Below, one piece after another: positions 1 through 11,410 of a stretch of 64,000 nt of DNA. The DNA lies in contig NC_059505.1 in NCBI RefSeq assembly GCF_914767665.1, forward strand, positions 23,371,506 through 23,435,505, read 5' to 3'. The translations under genes were made by a program, and so were the position numbers. Under the pieces are notes generated by a model that was given only the letters and a program-made list of their open reading frames with translations, did not search any database and was not told the DNA's origin. The stretch's first letter is position 1; each line of letters starts with the position of its first letter. The DNA comes from Harmonia axyridis. Its lineage: Eukaryota; Arthropoda; Insecta; Coleoptera; Coccinellidae.

Positions 1-1370
1 CATCAACCATGCTTTGTTGTTTAAAGTTGGCAATTTTTGTAAAGCTCTATCTCAAAATTAAAGATATAATATAAGGTGATGAAAATTATAAACATCTCAG
101 TTGAATTTCAGTTACGTTTTGTATAGATATTTCAAATCTATGGAAAAGGCTCGTTTTAATCATTATTTTATCGGATTCATTTCCGTGGAGAAAGAAATTA
201 TTTACTCTTCTCTTGATTTTCAGGAGAGGCTTCAAGATTCCCTTTCCCTCTTTATTCCAGTCCTAATGAAAATAAATTGGTTTTTACGATGGACGGGTAT
301 TGTTTTGCTGCTCTTGATATTAGGTGTTTACGATAAACAGTTCACATTCACTGATTTGTTATTTCAGCTGGCATACCACGAACAGATTCATTAATTAATT
401 CAAATACGACACGAAAAAAATTTGTCATACATTTATCGAGATGAAAAAATTCTTGAAGGGATATTGTGATTTTTAGTACCTAGATAAATAATAATTAATT
501 AATATGAGAAAATTAATTGAAAACGTTAGATTAGGCATGCGATGCAGGTTGACTGAAGCTAAGTGCTATAATAATAATATCTACTCTCCATTTGGTCGTA
601 TCATCCTTATCTTTATACTATATACCGATTTATGGCCAAGAACTTGAATTTCAACTCGCACTAATTGTACGGTTAATCAATGGAAGACATTAGCAAATAT
701 ATTTGAATAGCAGCCAGATGGTCTGAGAAAATATTATTCAAAAATGATAGAGTTAATATCATACAAATTGAAAACAATTAGTCAAAAAAAATATAACCAT
801 TGAATCAAGAAACAATATTTTTGAGGTTATGATAAATATCATTTATCATTATTGAGCCTCATTATGGGGCTATGCGATCATTTATCTATTGAATTATGAG
901 TGACCATATTCCTGTTTTCGGACAGCTTCAATTTCATTGTATCTAGAACAGAGTCTAGATGAAATGTATCGTATCATAAAAACCCAAACGTTTTCATGAT
1001 ACGATTCTTCTGAAATTTAGCAATAATTCAGCATAATTATTTGACATATCAAATTTCAACCTAGTCTGTTGTCATGGAAATTCTTTTTTCTCTTTTTCAG
1101 CCTTTCGTTATCCACTTTCGGACTAAGAAACCAATACCTATTTGCACCGAATGAATACTCTGAAAGAACATGAAAGATCATGTTCTTACATTGTCTTCCG
1201 TTTGGTGTTACATAAGTATTATTGTTTTCTTTTTCTATAGTCTAAATAAATTTTTGATGATTTGGATGAGCCGATCATTAGGAAATTTGAACGAATGAAT
1301 CAATGAAATAATAGATTTTTTTTTCAAACGTACCATAATAACGTCATTTCTCGACTGACAGGATCATCGA
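1..1370. other. AT-rich intergenic/intronic sequence
   Basis: I see no gene. An open frame of 97 codons at 101-394 matches no family I know and has no splice or start context worth trusting. No transposon end or repeat was recognised. Confidence 0.4.
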
Positions 1371-1378
1371 AAAGTTCT

Positions 1379-1431
1379 ACTTTTCCTCCGCCGGAGGGAA
1401 AAATACTTTTCCCTCCGGCGGAGGGAAAAGT
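1379..1431. repeat. GC-rich hairpin (53 bp palindrome)
   Basis: ACTTTTCC-TCCGCCGGAGGG is followed by a spacer of about 10 bases and its reverse complement CCCTCCGGCGGAGGGAAAAGT. The arms are about 21 bp with one missing C. Each arm is itself nearly palindromic (CTCCGCCGGAG). The GC content is sharply above the flanks. It resembles a short foldback insertion. There is no clear target duplication. Confidence 0.75.
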
Positions 1432-1439
1432 GGTTGCTA

Positions 1440-2360
1440 CGGAAACGATTAATTAGTTACCATGGACAAGAATAAATAATTCTGATTTAAACGTCATTAT
1501 TTGAACGAACGAGTCTAAGTATATATAAAACCGCTTGCACATTTACGTCAAACTTTAAACGTAAAATCACAGCCCAAACGGGACCATCTAGAGCAAAAAT
1601 GACAAGAATAAGATCCCCCTCAAAATCGTCTGGAGATCCCGGGAAAAATCCCAAACCTTCGATTCTCCTCGCGGTTTTCGAGTATACGGGGTGTTTCGGA
1701 ACATTTTGACATTTCAAGTCCCATATTTCTGTGGTATCTGTGGACAATTTGACTGTCAGTGTCATGTTAATAATAAATATTCCATTTCGATATATGAAAG
1801 TTCTTGAAAAAGTTTGCAGTTTCCAAAATTGTTATTCAATATTTTAATAAATGCCGACAGATAAAATGCAAAGTCTTCGGCGAATCGAAAATTCGATAGA
1901 TATTTGTCAAAATTTGGAAATGAATATTGATATCATCGAATGCATTTTCAGTTCAGGTTCGTTTGAAGGGTTTGTATAATTATTGATTCCATTGGATGAA
2001 TGTTACTTTATTTCAGGAATTTTTCGTTTATTTTCCACAAACTATAAAACTACATTCTCTTTCGTGAGAATTTGAATCTATTGCGACAGAAGATGGGACT
2101 ACAAAAGAGAACAGAAGAATCATCTGATCATGTATTAAACAGATAGAAAAACTCCTTATAGATAATTCACAATTGTCTTTATTACTGGAAAAAGAGCCAA
2201 GTTAGTCAGATGACATTCAAAAATTTTACGACAGGAGAGTGCAAAAATATAAATGACCCATCCGTTTTTGAAGAATTTGAGTGCAGTGCTGTTGAATTTA
2301 TAATGAATAAGTCAAGTCGTTGTGAAATCTTCCATACGAATAATTTCAACTATATATTAT
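1440..2360. other. AT-rich non-coding sequence
   Basis: No gene is recognised. About 1560-1770 is less AT-rich and includes ATACGGGGTGTTTCGG, similar to the GGGTGTTTC termini of small TA-flanked elements elsewhere in the window, so an old inverted-repeat element end is possible. The open frame there (1487-1765, minus) has no recognisable product. Confidence 0.3.
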
Positions 2361-2364
2361 CTAT

Positions 2365-2570
2365 TATATTATTTGCTGCTCAACTGAAACATGTATTAAT
2401 AAACCTTGGAAATTAGAGACTCAAACTTTTTACCTGATTTCCCAAAAAGGTTCCACCAAGATAAGAAATTAAAATTTCTTATGAGGTAACATAAGCCATG
2501 GGTATTTGAAAGGCAAGTCTATTCATTCTGTCTCTTTTTAGTTTGTTTATTAAAGCTATACTAGGATATA
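2365..2570. repeat. Diverged direct repeat, copy 1 (possible copia LTR remnant)
   Basis: About 200 bp starting at TTTGCTGCTCAACTGAAAC and including AACATAAGCCATGGGT recur in the same orientation at about 3960-4150. The two copies flank the copia pol relic, so they may be LTR remnants. Boundaries are eroded and no target duplication was seen, so this is inference. Confidence 0.5.
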
Positions 2571-2879
2571 CATATAAAAAATTAGTTGAAATACTAGTCA
2601 AAATGTTACGACAGAAATAAAATTTAAAGGATCATTCAGTATATGAAGAATTTCAACATGGCAGTTACTTTTGAAATTGGTATCAATTTTCCAGCAATTC
2701 AATGTAGGTATAAAATACTTTAAAAAGTAACTATTCATCAAAACTTTCCATCTCATGAATGAATGATTAAACATGTAGATACCTATTTCACTAAAGTTTT
2801 CAATCGTTATAGGAATAGTTGCTCTATGGCCAGTTCGAAAATGCTATCCTACTGATTTATTCATTGCTTTTGATTTTGG

Positions 2880-3560
2880 TAAAAATTAAATTATTAATTG
2901 ATTCAGATCCAAAGTTAAAATTTGAAAAAAATCAACCCACTAACATGGGTCAATAGTATTGGCTGATACAATTTTAGTACCGAGGCAGTCATTTCAAATA
3001 CTGAACACATCTTCTGACTGAAGTAAAACTTGAACAATGACCTTTTTTTACTTGCAACTTGAAATGAATTTTGCACTTTTTCAGTGTTCAATAATGAGAT
3101 AATTTTTAAATTGACTCAAGAAATTAACAGTATGCTTTATCAGGATTAGTTAATACTGCTAAAGACGTTAATAAACCTATTAATTTCTTATATGGTTCAT
3201 CATTACAACTCTCTTTTGTTGAATCAAATTTCAATTGAGTTTTCAAAGGAGTGATATTCAGCCCTAAACATTTTTTAGCTTTCCATAAATTCTTTATGAT
3301 AAAATTATCATTTGAATTTTCTATCAGATATTATATTCATTCAGAATTAACATTAGTTAAAATGAAAAAGTCATCCACGTACAATGCAACAACAGTTAGC
3401 AAGTTATTTTTTGATTTTATGTAGATACAATGCTCAATTGTTGATCTTTTTTAACTAATATCTATCAAAATTTTATTTACTATATATATTGCCCTGTTCA
3501 ATTTACTTCTGAGTAAAACCCAGAGCTACAAGCTTACTCTATAACGTAGCGAACCATCAT
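2880..3560 (-). pseudogene. Ty1/copia retrotransposon pol relic (reverse transcriptase)
   Basis: Copia-type reverse transcriptase read on the minus strand and broken by frameshifts and stops. Recognisable pieces in order are LVALGFTQK (3506-3532, the copia RLVAKGFTQK block), then LLTVVALYVDDFFI with the copia YVDD catalytic signature at 3370-3381, then KCLGLNI. After that come PYKKLIG..LAVLTNPD and FLSQFKNY, matching the copia Y-x-L-x-G..L-x-x-TRPD and YLSQF blocks, and finally RCVQYLK. The part between GFTQK and YVDD, about 50 residues of the family, is mostly missing. It is non-functional. A direct repeat lies on each side (2365-2570 and 3960-4150). Confidence 0.75.
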
Positions 3561-3959
3561 TCAGATGTCCTCCACTAAATCAGAATTATCTAGTGAAATT
3601 TCTATATCATACCTTATCTATGATAACTACATCTCGACTGGTATTAATGAAGTTGTTACCTGTATCCCTTTGATCATTCACCAGAACCCATAAAAATCAT
3701 TTTTGTCCCTATACCTTCAAGAAATATGCAACAGAAGAGTATGCAAAATTCATCGATACAATAATCAGATTCTAAAAACGCCTTAGTTCTTCAGGAATGT
3801 CCAATTGGTCTTTCGATATTATAAATTATTGAAAATAACCTACCATCAACCAAATTTTTAGATTTCAAAAGGTGTCCTTCCTTATATTCTAAATATATAC
3901 ACCCTATATAATTGTTGATCATATATTGTATTTCTTAATAAATTATGGAATAGAAGAAT

Positions 3960-4150
3960 AATTTGTTGCTCAACTGAAAAAAGTATTGATGAACCTTGGA
4001 AATGAGGGACTTCTTATAACCTGATTTCTCAAAGATGTTACACCTAAATAATATGATTGCTTGTAAGGCAACATAAGCCATGGGTTTTTGAAAGGAGATC
4101 TATTCATTCTGCCTCTTTTCAGTTCATTATAGCTATACTGAATATTCCTA
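3960..4150. repeat. Diverged direct repeat, copy 2 (possible copia LTR remnant)
   Basis: Second copy of the repeat at 2365-2570, with TTTGTTGCTCAACTGAAAA and AACATAAGCCATGGGT in the same order. A further short direct repeat (ATATATACACC[CT]TATATAATTGTTGATC) occurs at about 3892 and about 4395, so the flank is itself duplicated. Confidence 0.5.
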
Positions 4151-5207
4151 AAACAAAATTTCACTGTAGGCCTTTTCATAGATCTTATCGAATGATTATG
4201 TAAATTCAATATTTGTCAAAACTGAAAATAAACATTGAATGCAGTTTCTTTATTTCAGGTGGTATTTCTATTGACTGATAATAACTCTCACATTTTGATT
4301 ATGCATTTTTCCCAAATTTTTTAAAGAAGAAAGAAATTGCCATTTCTAGAGAAATGAGAATTTCAGATTTCAAAATGTCTAATTACTACTTCAAATATAT
4401 ATACACCTTATATAATTGTTGATCAAATATTGTGTATTTCTTTACAAATTAGTTAATAATTTGAAGTTTTAATCTCAATTTTCAGACTTAAATTGATCCA
4501 ACATCTCTAGATACTTCTAATTGATATTCGACAAATAAGTATCCTGTATAATTATCCATACAAACGAAAATAATCCATCTTCTGAAAAGAAAAACAATGT
4601 TTACTATATAGAATTAATTTTAATAATGATTCAAAAGTGATGAAATTTTGCAGACTTACTTATTTTGGGTCTTAGATCACGAATCCGCTGTCATAAATTC
4701 CTTAATCCTAGGGATGGGACGGTATTTCAGTAACCGCGATTTTGGAACGGTATTTTTGAGTAACGTAATCGCGCGTTCCACAAACGTAAAGTAACCGGTC
4801 CCAAAGTAACGATAGTTACGGCGTACCGGCACCGGGACCGGACTTCGAATAATAACATCGAAACGGTTTGGGATAGTTGAACGAGGTTTGATAAATATGG
4901 ATACCTCATTAAGGTTTCACGTTGAATACCACGTCTTCAGCAACTACAGTGTTGTGCGTATTGGCATTGACTTTCATATTTGTGAAAAAAAATAGTACGC
5001 CAGTGCTTTTAAAAAAAAATTAAATTATGATCGCTCAAAAACTCCTGCTGTCAATGCTTTTAAAATTTTTTACATTCATTTGCGCCATGTTCAATGAAAA
5101 GAAATTCTTTTACCTGTAACTTCTTAAAAATCGTTTCTGCCATTGTGTTTTTAGTGTCTAATGGAATATATTTTTTTCTATGGTATCTACCAAAATTAGA
5201 ACTAAAC

Positions 5208-5635
5208 AATTGACCATATTCACCGTCGCCATATTGTTATGCGACAATACCAACTACCCAGTGTTCCCAACGGAGAAATATTGAGTTAACTAGAAAAATA
5301 CCGCTAATATCAAAAATACTATCAGCCATAGAGATTATTCTTCCACTGACCACTTCCAAAAATGGAGCGAAGCCTTCATTTATACACTCGGCCGCAGTTA
5401 ATTTGTTCATAAAACCACCTTTCACTAATGTTTCTATTTCCAAAAGGTGAAATTTTTGCGAAATATTGTCCCAAACAAGCCTATCTGGCGTAGCAGCCAG
5501 AAGAGGTACACATAAAACTCACATATAAACTTTATATTGTGGAATTTTTCTAGTAAACTCAATATTTCTTCGTTGGGAACACTGGGTAGTTGGTATTGTC
5601 GCATAATAATATGGCGACGGTGAATATGGTCAATT
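5208..5635. mobile_element. 428-bp inverted-repeat element nested in the hAT copy
   Basis: Terminal inverted repeats of about 90 bp begin AATTGACCATATTCACCGTC at 5208 and end with the complement at 5635, nearly identical. The AATT at each end is either part of the repeat or a 4-bp target duplication; I cannot tell. The centre carries a coding-looking stretch on the minus strand (see the next entry). I cannot assign it to a superfamily. Confidence 0.8.
5270..5505 (-). CDS. Coding-looking fragment inside the inverted-repeat element, unrecognised
   Basis: A minus-strand frame stays open for about 75 codons and reads like real protein: PDRLVWDNISQKFHLLE, then NKLTAAECINEGFAPFL, then GRIISMADSIFDISG. 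It is bounded by a possible acceptor (TATATGTGAG) and a possible donor (AGCG|GTATTT). Composition is less AT-biased than the flanks. I do not recognise the family. It may be a transposase remnant or a captured host exon, or simply a chance open frame. Confidence 0.3.
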
Positions 5636-5822
5636 CGATTCATGATTTTCAATATTTTCGATGTTTTTTTTTTAATATTTTTTTGATAATTCCTTTGATA
5701 AAAATTGGTTGCAGCAAATGTATATTATTGAACCTTATTCTCAATTGAATCAATCGTAAATGCAAATATACTTAAAAATTCTCTGTAGAATAACGGTAAA
5801 CAAAAAATCGATTCTAGATATA

Positions 5823-7377
5823 TACAGGGTGGCCACTTTTTCAATGGGATTGTATTGGTAACTTTTAAACCATAAGAGTTAGAAGGTCGGTCAAATGGAG
5901 AAAAAGTTGCATGCATAGAAGCATTATCAAGCAGTTCAAACAAATCGAGATTATCAGGGCCGGTTTTCGAGATATCATAAGAAAAGTAAATTATGTCATT
6001 TTGATTTTTCTTTTTTTCCCACTTCATTTCAAATATCATCAAAAAATGTCACAGGAATTTTTTATTTGACAGTAAATTATCCTCAATTTGACGTAATCAG
6101 ATTTTGTATCCAACGTTTCGTACTCTCTGGACCACCCTCAACCTCATTTTTTTCAATACGGACCTGCATATTTTATGACATTTTTCGAAATAAATTTTAA
6201 CGCTGAATTCAACGATATATCATACAATGTCATTCAAAGTAGATTTTCAGGTGATTTTGACCCTTATCCAATTTTCTTCGGGTCGGATCTGTATTACCTT
6301 CATTTAGTTTAATTAACAACATGCAATATGCAATAAATTTCGATAAGAAAATCAACTTACCCATCTTGAACTAAATGGAACATATTAGAATCAAAGCAAG
6401 AAACCAGTATACTGGTTTCTTGGTTCTTCTTTTATAATAATCATTCAAATATTTCAATTCATAATAATTAAACGAAAGTATCATTTAATGAAAGGAAAAT
6501 CAAATGATTATTCGAAAGTAAATGAAAATGAATGAAGTAAGTGTTCGAAATGTCCACCATTTTGTAAAATGCACTTTACGGTTCTGGAACCCATACTTCT
6601 TATACATTTGCTTGTTTGGTCTCCTTGAATACCTTCCAAAACATTCTCAATTTTCTCGCGAGGTATCACTATTGTTGTATTTGTCATTTGTTCCGTTGAA
6701 ACAATTTACAGAATCGAAATTTATTTTGAGAGCATTACGATATAATTTTTGCAAGGCTTGGTATTCAAATTTAAAATCATTGTATTCGCGTCTCTTGACT
6801 ATTTTATTAAGAGCAGTTTTTGAAAAATTCCATTGACTGGCCTCAGTTCTCGATTTTATTTCTGGGTTCAATTGAATTAGGGTCAGAACATTGATATCGT
6901 TAATATACTTGTTTTTTCTTACATACACACCTTTAATTTTGGATGAGGGTCAAAATCTCCTGAAAATCAACTTTGAATGACATTGTATGATATATCGTTG
7001 AATTCAGCGTTAAAAGTTATTTCATAAAATATGCAGGTCCGTATTGAAAAAAATAAGGTTGAAGGTGGCCCAGAGAGTACGAAACGTTGGATACGAAATC
7101 TGATTACGTCAAATTGAGAATAATTTACTGTCGAATAAAAAATTCCTCTAACATTTTTTTATAATATTTGAAATAAAGTGGGAAAAAAAGAAAACTCAAA
7201 ATGACATAATTTACTTTTCTTATGATATCTCGAAAACCGGCCCTGATAATCTCGATTTGTTTGAACTGCTTGATAATGCTTCTATACATGCAACTTTTCC
7301 TCCATTTGACCGACCTCCTAACTCTTATGGTTTAAAAGTTACCAATACAATCCCATTGAAAAAGTGGCCACCCTGTA
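5823..7377 (-). mobile_element. Family A element, copy 1: Tc1/mariner-derived with ~450-bp terminal inverted repeats
   Basis: The ends are TA-CAGGGTGGCCACTTTTT and the complement AAAGTGGCCACCCTG-TA. Inverted repeats of about 450 bp run 5823-6300 and 6930-7377 at high identity. The central part carries a transposase remnant on the minus strand. TA flanks fit Tc1/mariner integration. It sits inside the hAT element, so it inserted later. A second copy is at 37939-39385. Confidence 0.88.
6508..6928 (-). pseudogene. Internally deleted mariner-like transposase (family A, copy 1)
   Basis: Minus-strand remnant. The N-terminal part reads VLTLIQLNPEIKSRTEAS, then SKTALNKIVKRREYNDFKFE and FNGTNDKYNN, matching the helix-turn-helix and linker of mariner-like transposases. 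Immediately after, in another frame, comes the family C-terminus: REKIENVLEGIQ, SKCIRSMGSRTVKCI and NGGHFEHLLHS, ending at a stop at 6508-6510. The whole catalytic DDE core of roughly 200 residues is missing, so this copy could not transpose itself. The breakpoint is at the same place in copy 2. Confidence 0.75.
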
Positions 7378-7875
7378 TGTGAAATGAGTATATATCAATT
7401 TATAATATTCAGTCAATTTGACAATGAAATTCCAGATGCACATATAGATATAATTTCTTTCACGTAATACCTAGATTACCCGATGATGGTATATTTCCAC
7501 TGGAGTTTACACCATCTGCTTTTAATGAGGTGCCCTTCGAAGATTCTAACCTTTGTTGTTATTCTCAGCCACCAAAAAAATTTTATGGTTTTATGATTTT
7601 GTTATGCTTGCATACGTCCTTCTAGAATTACGTAGAAACTCAATGAACAATGAATTATCATTCAACAGGACAGTCCACAATTAGTCTAGGTATCCCAACG
7701 GTCTCGTTTCCTTCATTCCTCCGTCGCTGGGACTCAACTTAGTTGCAATCGTCTACGGTTTTGTTACCTGTAACCACAGTTACAAAATCGCGGTATTTTG
7801 GAGCGGTATTTTTCTGGAGCGGTCGCGAATGTAACGCGACTGGTGAGTAACCGGTATTCCCATCCCTACTTAATC

Positions 7876-8690
7876 CAGCTAGTTTTTTTTTTTTTATTGT
7901 GATTTTTTTTTTTTTAATTGTGAAATTGGCCTAATGAAGGTGAGGTTATCCACATTAATAGCTAGTTTTCTTGTATTTTATTAACTGATTCTCGTTAGAA
8001 ATGATGAATTAATCACATTTCAAGCTTTCCCTGACATAAAAATGCCTTTTTTTCGTCAAAATCGATAGTTTTATCGATTGTTTATATATGGCGGCGGCCA
8101 TCATGTTTAATACGTAACGTTTGTCAGATGCATAGACCTAATATCCTAATACGGATATTAGGTCTATGGTCAGATGCGAAATAATCTGCGACGTTGCCTG
8201 TATGCCAGATCTTCTTGATGGGATCGGTTTTTTACTTGGTGGAAATTCATATTAATAGATTGTTTGAGATTATGACGTATTATAAAACTGTATGGAAACT
8301 CATAATTTTCGCACAGCTATTCGAGCAGAAAATTCGGCAAATTTATTTTCGAAATGAATAAATGGTAGTTCATATGGTGTTATTCTGGTTTTTTCGATAT
8401 TGGCATAGGATTCAGTTTAGTCCTCCTGAACATATACAGGGACATTGATGTTGACGAGGACGCTGTGATTACAAGGTTTTCAAAGGGTTCACAGACCAAA
8501 TTAGATTTTGTGTTATACTTGCCAATTGTCTTCTTTTTTTTTCATATGAAACAATAGATTTACTATTTTTTTTTTAATTTCTACCTGAATGGCTAAAACC
8601 GTGATAAGTAAATAAATATATTATAATATAACAAATACATAAGCGTACAAATTGTTTTACCGAAATTTGAGGCTTTATTGTAAAACACTG
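7876..8690. other. AT-rich sequence around a mini-insertion
   Basis: No gene is seen. Poly-T tracts lie near 7885-7917. The only structured item is the palindromic insertion at 8123-8176. Confidence 0.4.
8123..8176. mobile_element. 38-bp perfect palindrome flanked by 8-bp direct repeats
   Basis: GTCAGATG (8123-8130) and GTCAGATG (8169-8176) flank an insert 8131-8168. The insert's arms, CATAGACCTAATATCC and GGATATTAGGTCTATG, are perfect inverted repeats around TAATAC. The 8-bp duplication is the hAT hallmark, so this looks like a minimal hAT-type insertion consisting only of two termini. Confidence 0.7.
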
Positions 8691-9460
8691 GTTATACATT
8701 TATGATTCGAAATATTGCCCATCGCTGGTCACTATACTTTCTCACATCTTTCGGGCAGCGTACGAATTGAAAAAACTGGTCATCTTTTGAAGCGATCCAC
8801 GAATCGATCCAAGTTTTTAATTCTTCATAAGATAGGAAGTGCTGGTCAGCCAGCCTGTGTGCTATTGATCGAAACAAGTGATAGTCCGAGGGAGCAACGT
8901 CTGGTGAATACGTCGGGTGGGGTAGGAATTCCCATTTCAACTTTTTCAAGTATATCTTGACTTTCGCAACATGGAGTCGAGCATTGTCATGCAGTAAAAT
9001 CCATTCATCTACTCTCTCGTCGTATTGCGGCGGTTTGTCTCTCAATGCTCGACACAAACGCATTGATTGCGTTCGATAACGATCGCCTGTGATCGTTTCA
9101 GTTAACAACTCATAATACACTACGCCGAGCTGTTCCCACCAAATACTAAGCATGACCTTGGAACCGAGAATATTCGGTTTAGCAGTCGACGTGGAAGCAT
9201 GGCCGGGATATCCACATGATTTTATGTGCTTGGGATTATCGTAATGAACCCGTTTTTCGTCTCCAGTCCCAATCCGATGCAGAAATTCCTTCCGTCTTTG
9301 CCTCGAAAGCAGCTGTTCACAAACAAACAAACTCCGTTCAAACACCTCCCGGCTTCAACTCGTACGGCACCCACTTTTCTTGTTTCTGAATCATTCCTAT
9401 GACTTTCAGGCGTTTTGAAATGGCTTGTAGTCCTAATGATCCTGTCAATTATTTGAATTT
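8690..9460 (-). pseudogene. mariner transposase relic, lineage 1 (copy 1)
   Basis: Minus-strand mariner transposase lacking most of the N-terminal DNA-binding part. From 9345 down to the stop near 8692 a continuous frame of about 217 codons keeps the mariner catalytic signature. The first Asp is in GDEKRVHYDN, followed by GYPGHASTSTAKPN. The second Asp is in LLHDNARLH, and the third is in YSPDVAPSDYHLF, in the D,D34D arrangement. Upstream, another frame gives AISKRLKVIGMIQKQEKWVP and YELKPGGV (the WVPHEL motif), so there is a frameshift near 9345. No clear terminal repeats were found. It belongs to the same lineage as the copy at 21770-22740. Confidence 0.85.
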
Positions 9461-10330
9461 GAGAGCATAATTATGTTTGAACACTACCCTTATTTTTACC
9501 GTAGAATTCAACGAAATCACAAAAAAAATAGGGTTCTGATTTGAAAATCGAAAGTTATGATCAAATTTTGTTCACAATTTTTGGCACAATATTTGAAACA
9601 CCCTGTGATGATATTTTTCAGATTCGAGATATGCACGATATTCCAACATCATTCTAGTTTGTGAAAGTGAATTGAGTATACGCATAGGATATTCACAGTG
9701 AAAATAATTCACGTGATAGTGACTATGGAAATTCTCTCTTTTTTACGGTTTTTTCTTAATATTTTGAAAACTATGAGAACTAACGCAATAATTTTAGCAG
9801 AGAGTAATTGAGAATGGAAATCTTTCTTGTATAACCGGAAGTGCCAGAACTTCTAAAATATTTTAGCTGAATAGGGCATCATGAACAATGTCATATTCTG
9901 AATTTTCAGATTTCAAATCGGCCCCGTTCTCCAGAAACGTCTAATAGGCCTTCGAACTTGAAACACCCTGTATAAATATTCATATAAATATCTTAATATA
10001 AATATTTTCGAGAGGTTAAGCTCGATATCGGTGTAATCTGGGATTTGGTACCATAGAAAAACTCGAAACCCTTAACGGCGAACCCCCTCAAACTTAAGGC
10101 TAGGACCGCCCTTGATTTGTCGTCATGGAAAGTTATTTGCATCAAATATTTTCATGTGAGCAAGGGCGAAATGGTATGTTCTAGGAAAGAAGTCATATAG
10201 AATTCTACCCTAGAATCAGCATAGGATACCGAGTGAATCGTCTAAAATCAGCTAACGATACAAGGTTTCCGAAAAAAATATTTTATTTTCTAGAGGGATA
10301 CCCAGTGAAGGATCTACCGGCATAGTGACG
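9460..10330. other. Non-coding; TA-type element ends
   Basis: No gene. Two copies of a TTGAAACACCCTGT terminus, near 9590 and 9960, are about 370 bp apart in the same orientation. They resemble the CAGGGTGTTTC ends of small Tc1/mariner-like elements, but I could not pair them with left ends. Confidence 0.35.
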
Positions 10331-10375
10331 GGGTCCAAGGGGCGGAGCCCCTTCGGCGAGCAGAGCGAGTGTTAG
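10330..10375. repeat. GC-rich hairpin motif (GGGGCGGAGCCCC type)
   Basis: An abrupt GC island of about 45 bp in AT-rich sequence contains AAGGGGCGGAGCCCCTT, a perfect hairpin stem, followed by CGGCGAGCAGAGCGAGTG. It looks like the end of a mobile element or a structured repeat. No partner end was found. Confidence 0.45.
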
Positions 10376-10389
10376 AATAAGCCTTCTGT

Positions 10390-11400
10390 ACTAGAATTAT
10401 ACATAATTTTCTCTAATTCACTGCATTCTTATCGAATTTAATGGAATATTTTCAATAAATATCATTTACTGATTTTTGCATTGAAAAATGTTGGTTGGCA
10501 GAACAGATGTCTGTATCACAAACTCAAAATTCAATAAGTGTTGAAGACACAATTATCAATGAATACATTTAAATATCAGTTCATTCAATCTTCAAATTAT
10601 TATAGAATGAATAGAATATATCAAAACAAATCTCATTTATTTTCATAAAATCACATATTAGCACAATTGCAGTAATTCTTCTTTAGTAATCAAAAATATA
10701 GGTGCATTAATATTGTTGATGAGAATAATAATTCTCTCAATCATTTTTTCTGAACACTAATGATATTTATGCTAAAATTTTTAGGTTAGTTATATTACAA
10801 TATATTTCATCAATGCCTTTCCATAACTTATCCGTAAAGAAAACATTGTAAACAATATTCTTCATCGAAAATATTTCTAGTTATTTCAATTCTTTTGGTT
10901 ATCCAATGCAGTTATTAAATATATAAATAAGTATGTGTAGATTGTACATATTAGTATTTTCGATTTTTTTCACCCCGGAGAGTTCAACAATTCTGCAAAA
11001 TAAATGTGAATAGTAGTCATACGAGATGTAATAATTTTGCTTGATTCTACCTTCCATTTTATGAAACAACTTCTTCTATACTATTAGATAAGTTCGAGTT
11101 AACATAGGATCTACTTGATATATTTCTATTTAGGCAAGTTCCAGGAATTTCGATAGTACTATAGGTGTAGAGTAGAGATTGTATTTGTTATTGTTCACGA
11201 CTTGACTTCTGAGCAGAAATGAAAATAAACGATGAAGTGACAGATAAATCCGTGACGGCTGACGGAGAGTTCGGAGTACCAACATATGATAATAAAATAT
11301 AACCATGAAAGCTGTGCAAATCTGATATATTCTCGTACGATTTTGTTCAGAATTTGATTGTATGAATTACAAAACGTTTGAAAAAAAATAGCATATTTCA
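10390..11400. other. AT-rich non-coding sequence
   Basis: About 1 kb of low-GC sequence with no convincing reading frame, repeat or transposon end. Confidence 0.4.
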
Positions 11401-11410
11401 TTCGGAGTTG

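Larger units (their letters stand above)
4709..7868. mobile_element. hAT-type DNA transposon (non-autonomous) with nested insertions
   Basis: The ends are TAGGGATGGGACGGTAT and its inverted partner ATACCGGTTACTC..CCCATCCCTA. The outermost 10 bases (TAGGGATGGG/CCCATCCCTA) are perfect, and imperfect matching extends about 100 bp through a GC-rich subterminal region containing CGCGATTTT and GGTATTTTT. An 8-bp target duplication, CTTAATCC, is intact at 4701-4708 and 7869-7876, the hAT signature. The element contains two later insertions (5208-5635 and 5823-7377). Removing them leaves about 1.2 kb, with no transposase recognised in 4920-5200 or 7380-7770. Confidence 0.85.

Noticed and set aside
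101..394. 97-codon open frame near the window start
   Set aside because: No family similarity, no splice or promoter context; consistent with chance in AT-rich DNA.
8715..8960. Plus-strand frame across the mariner copy (also 21839-22111)
   Set aside because: Antisense shadow of the minus-strand transposase.
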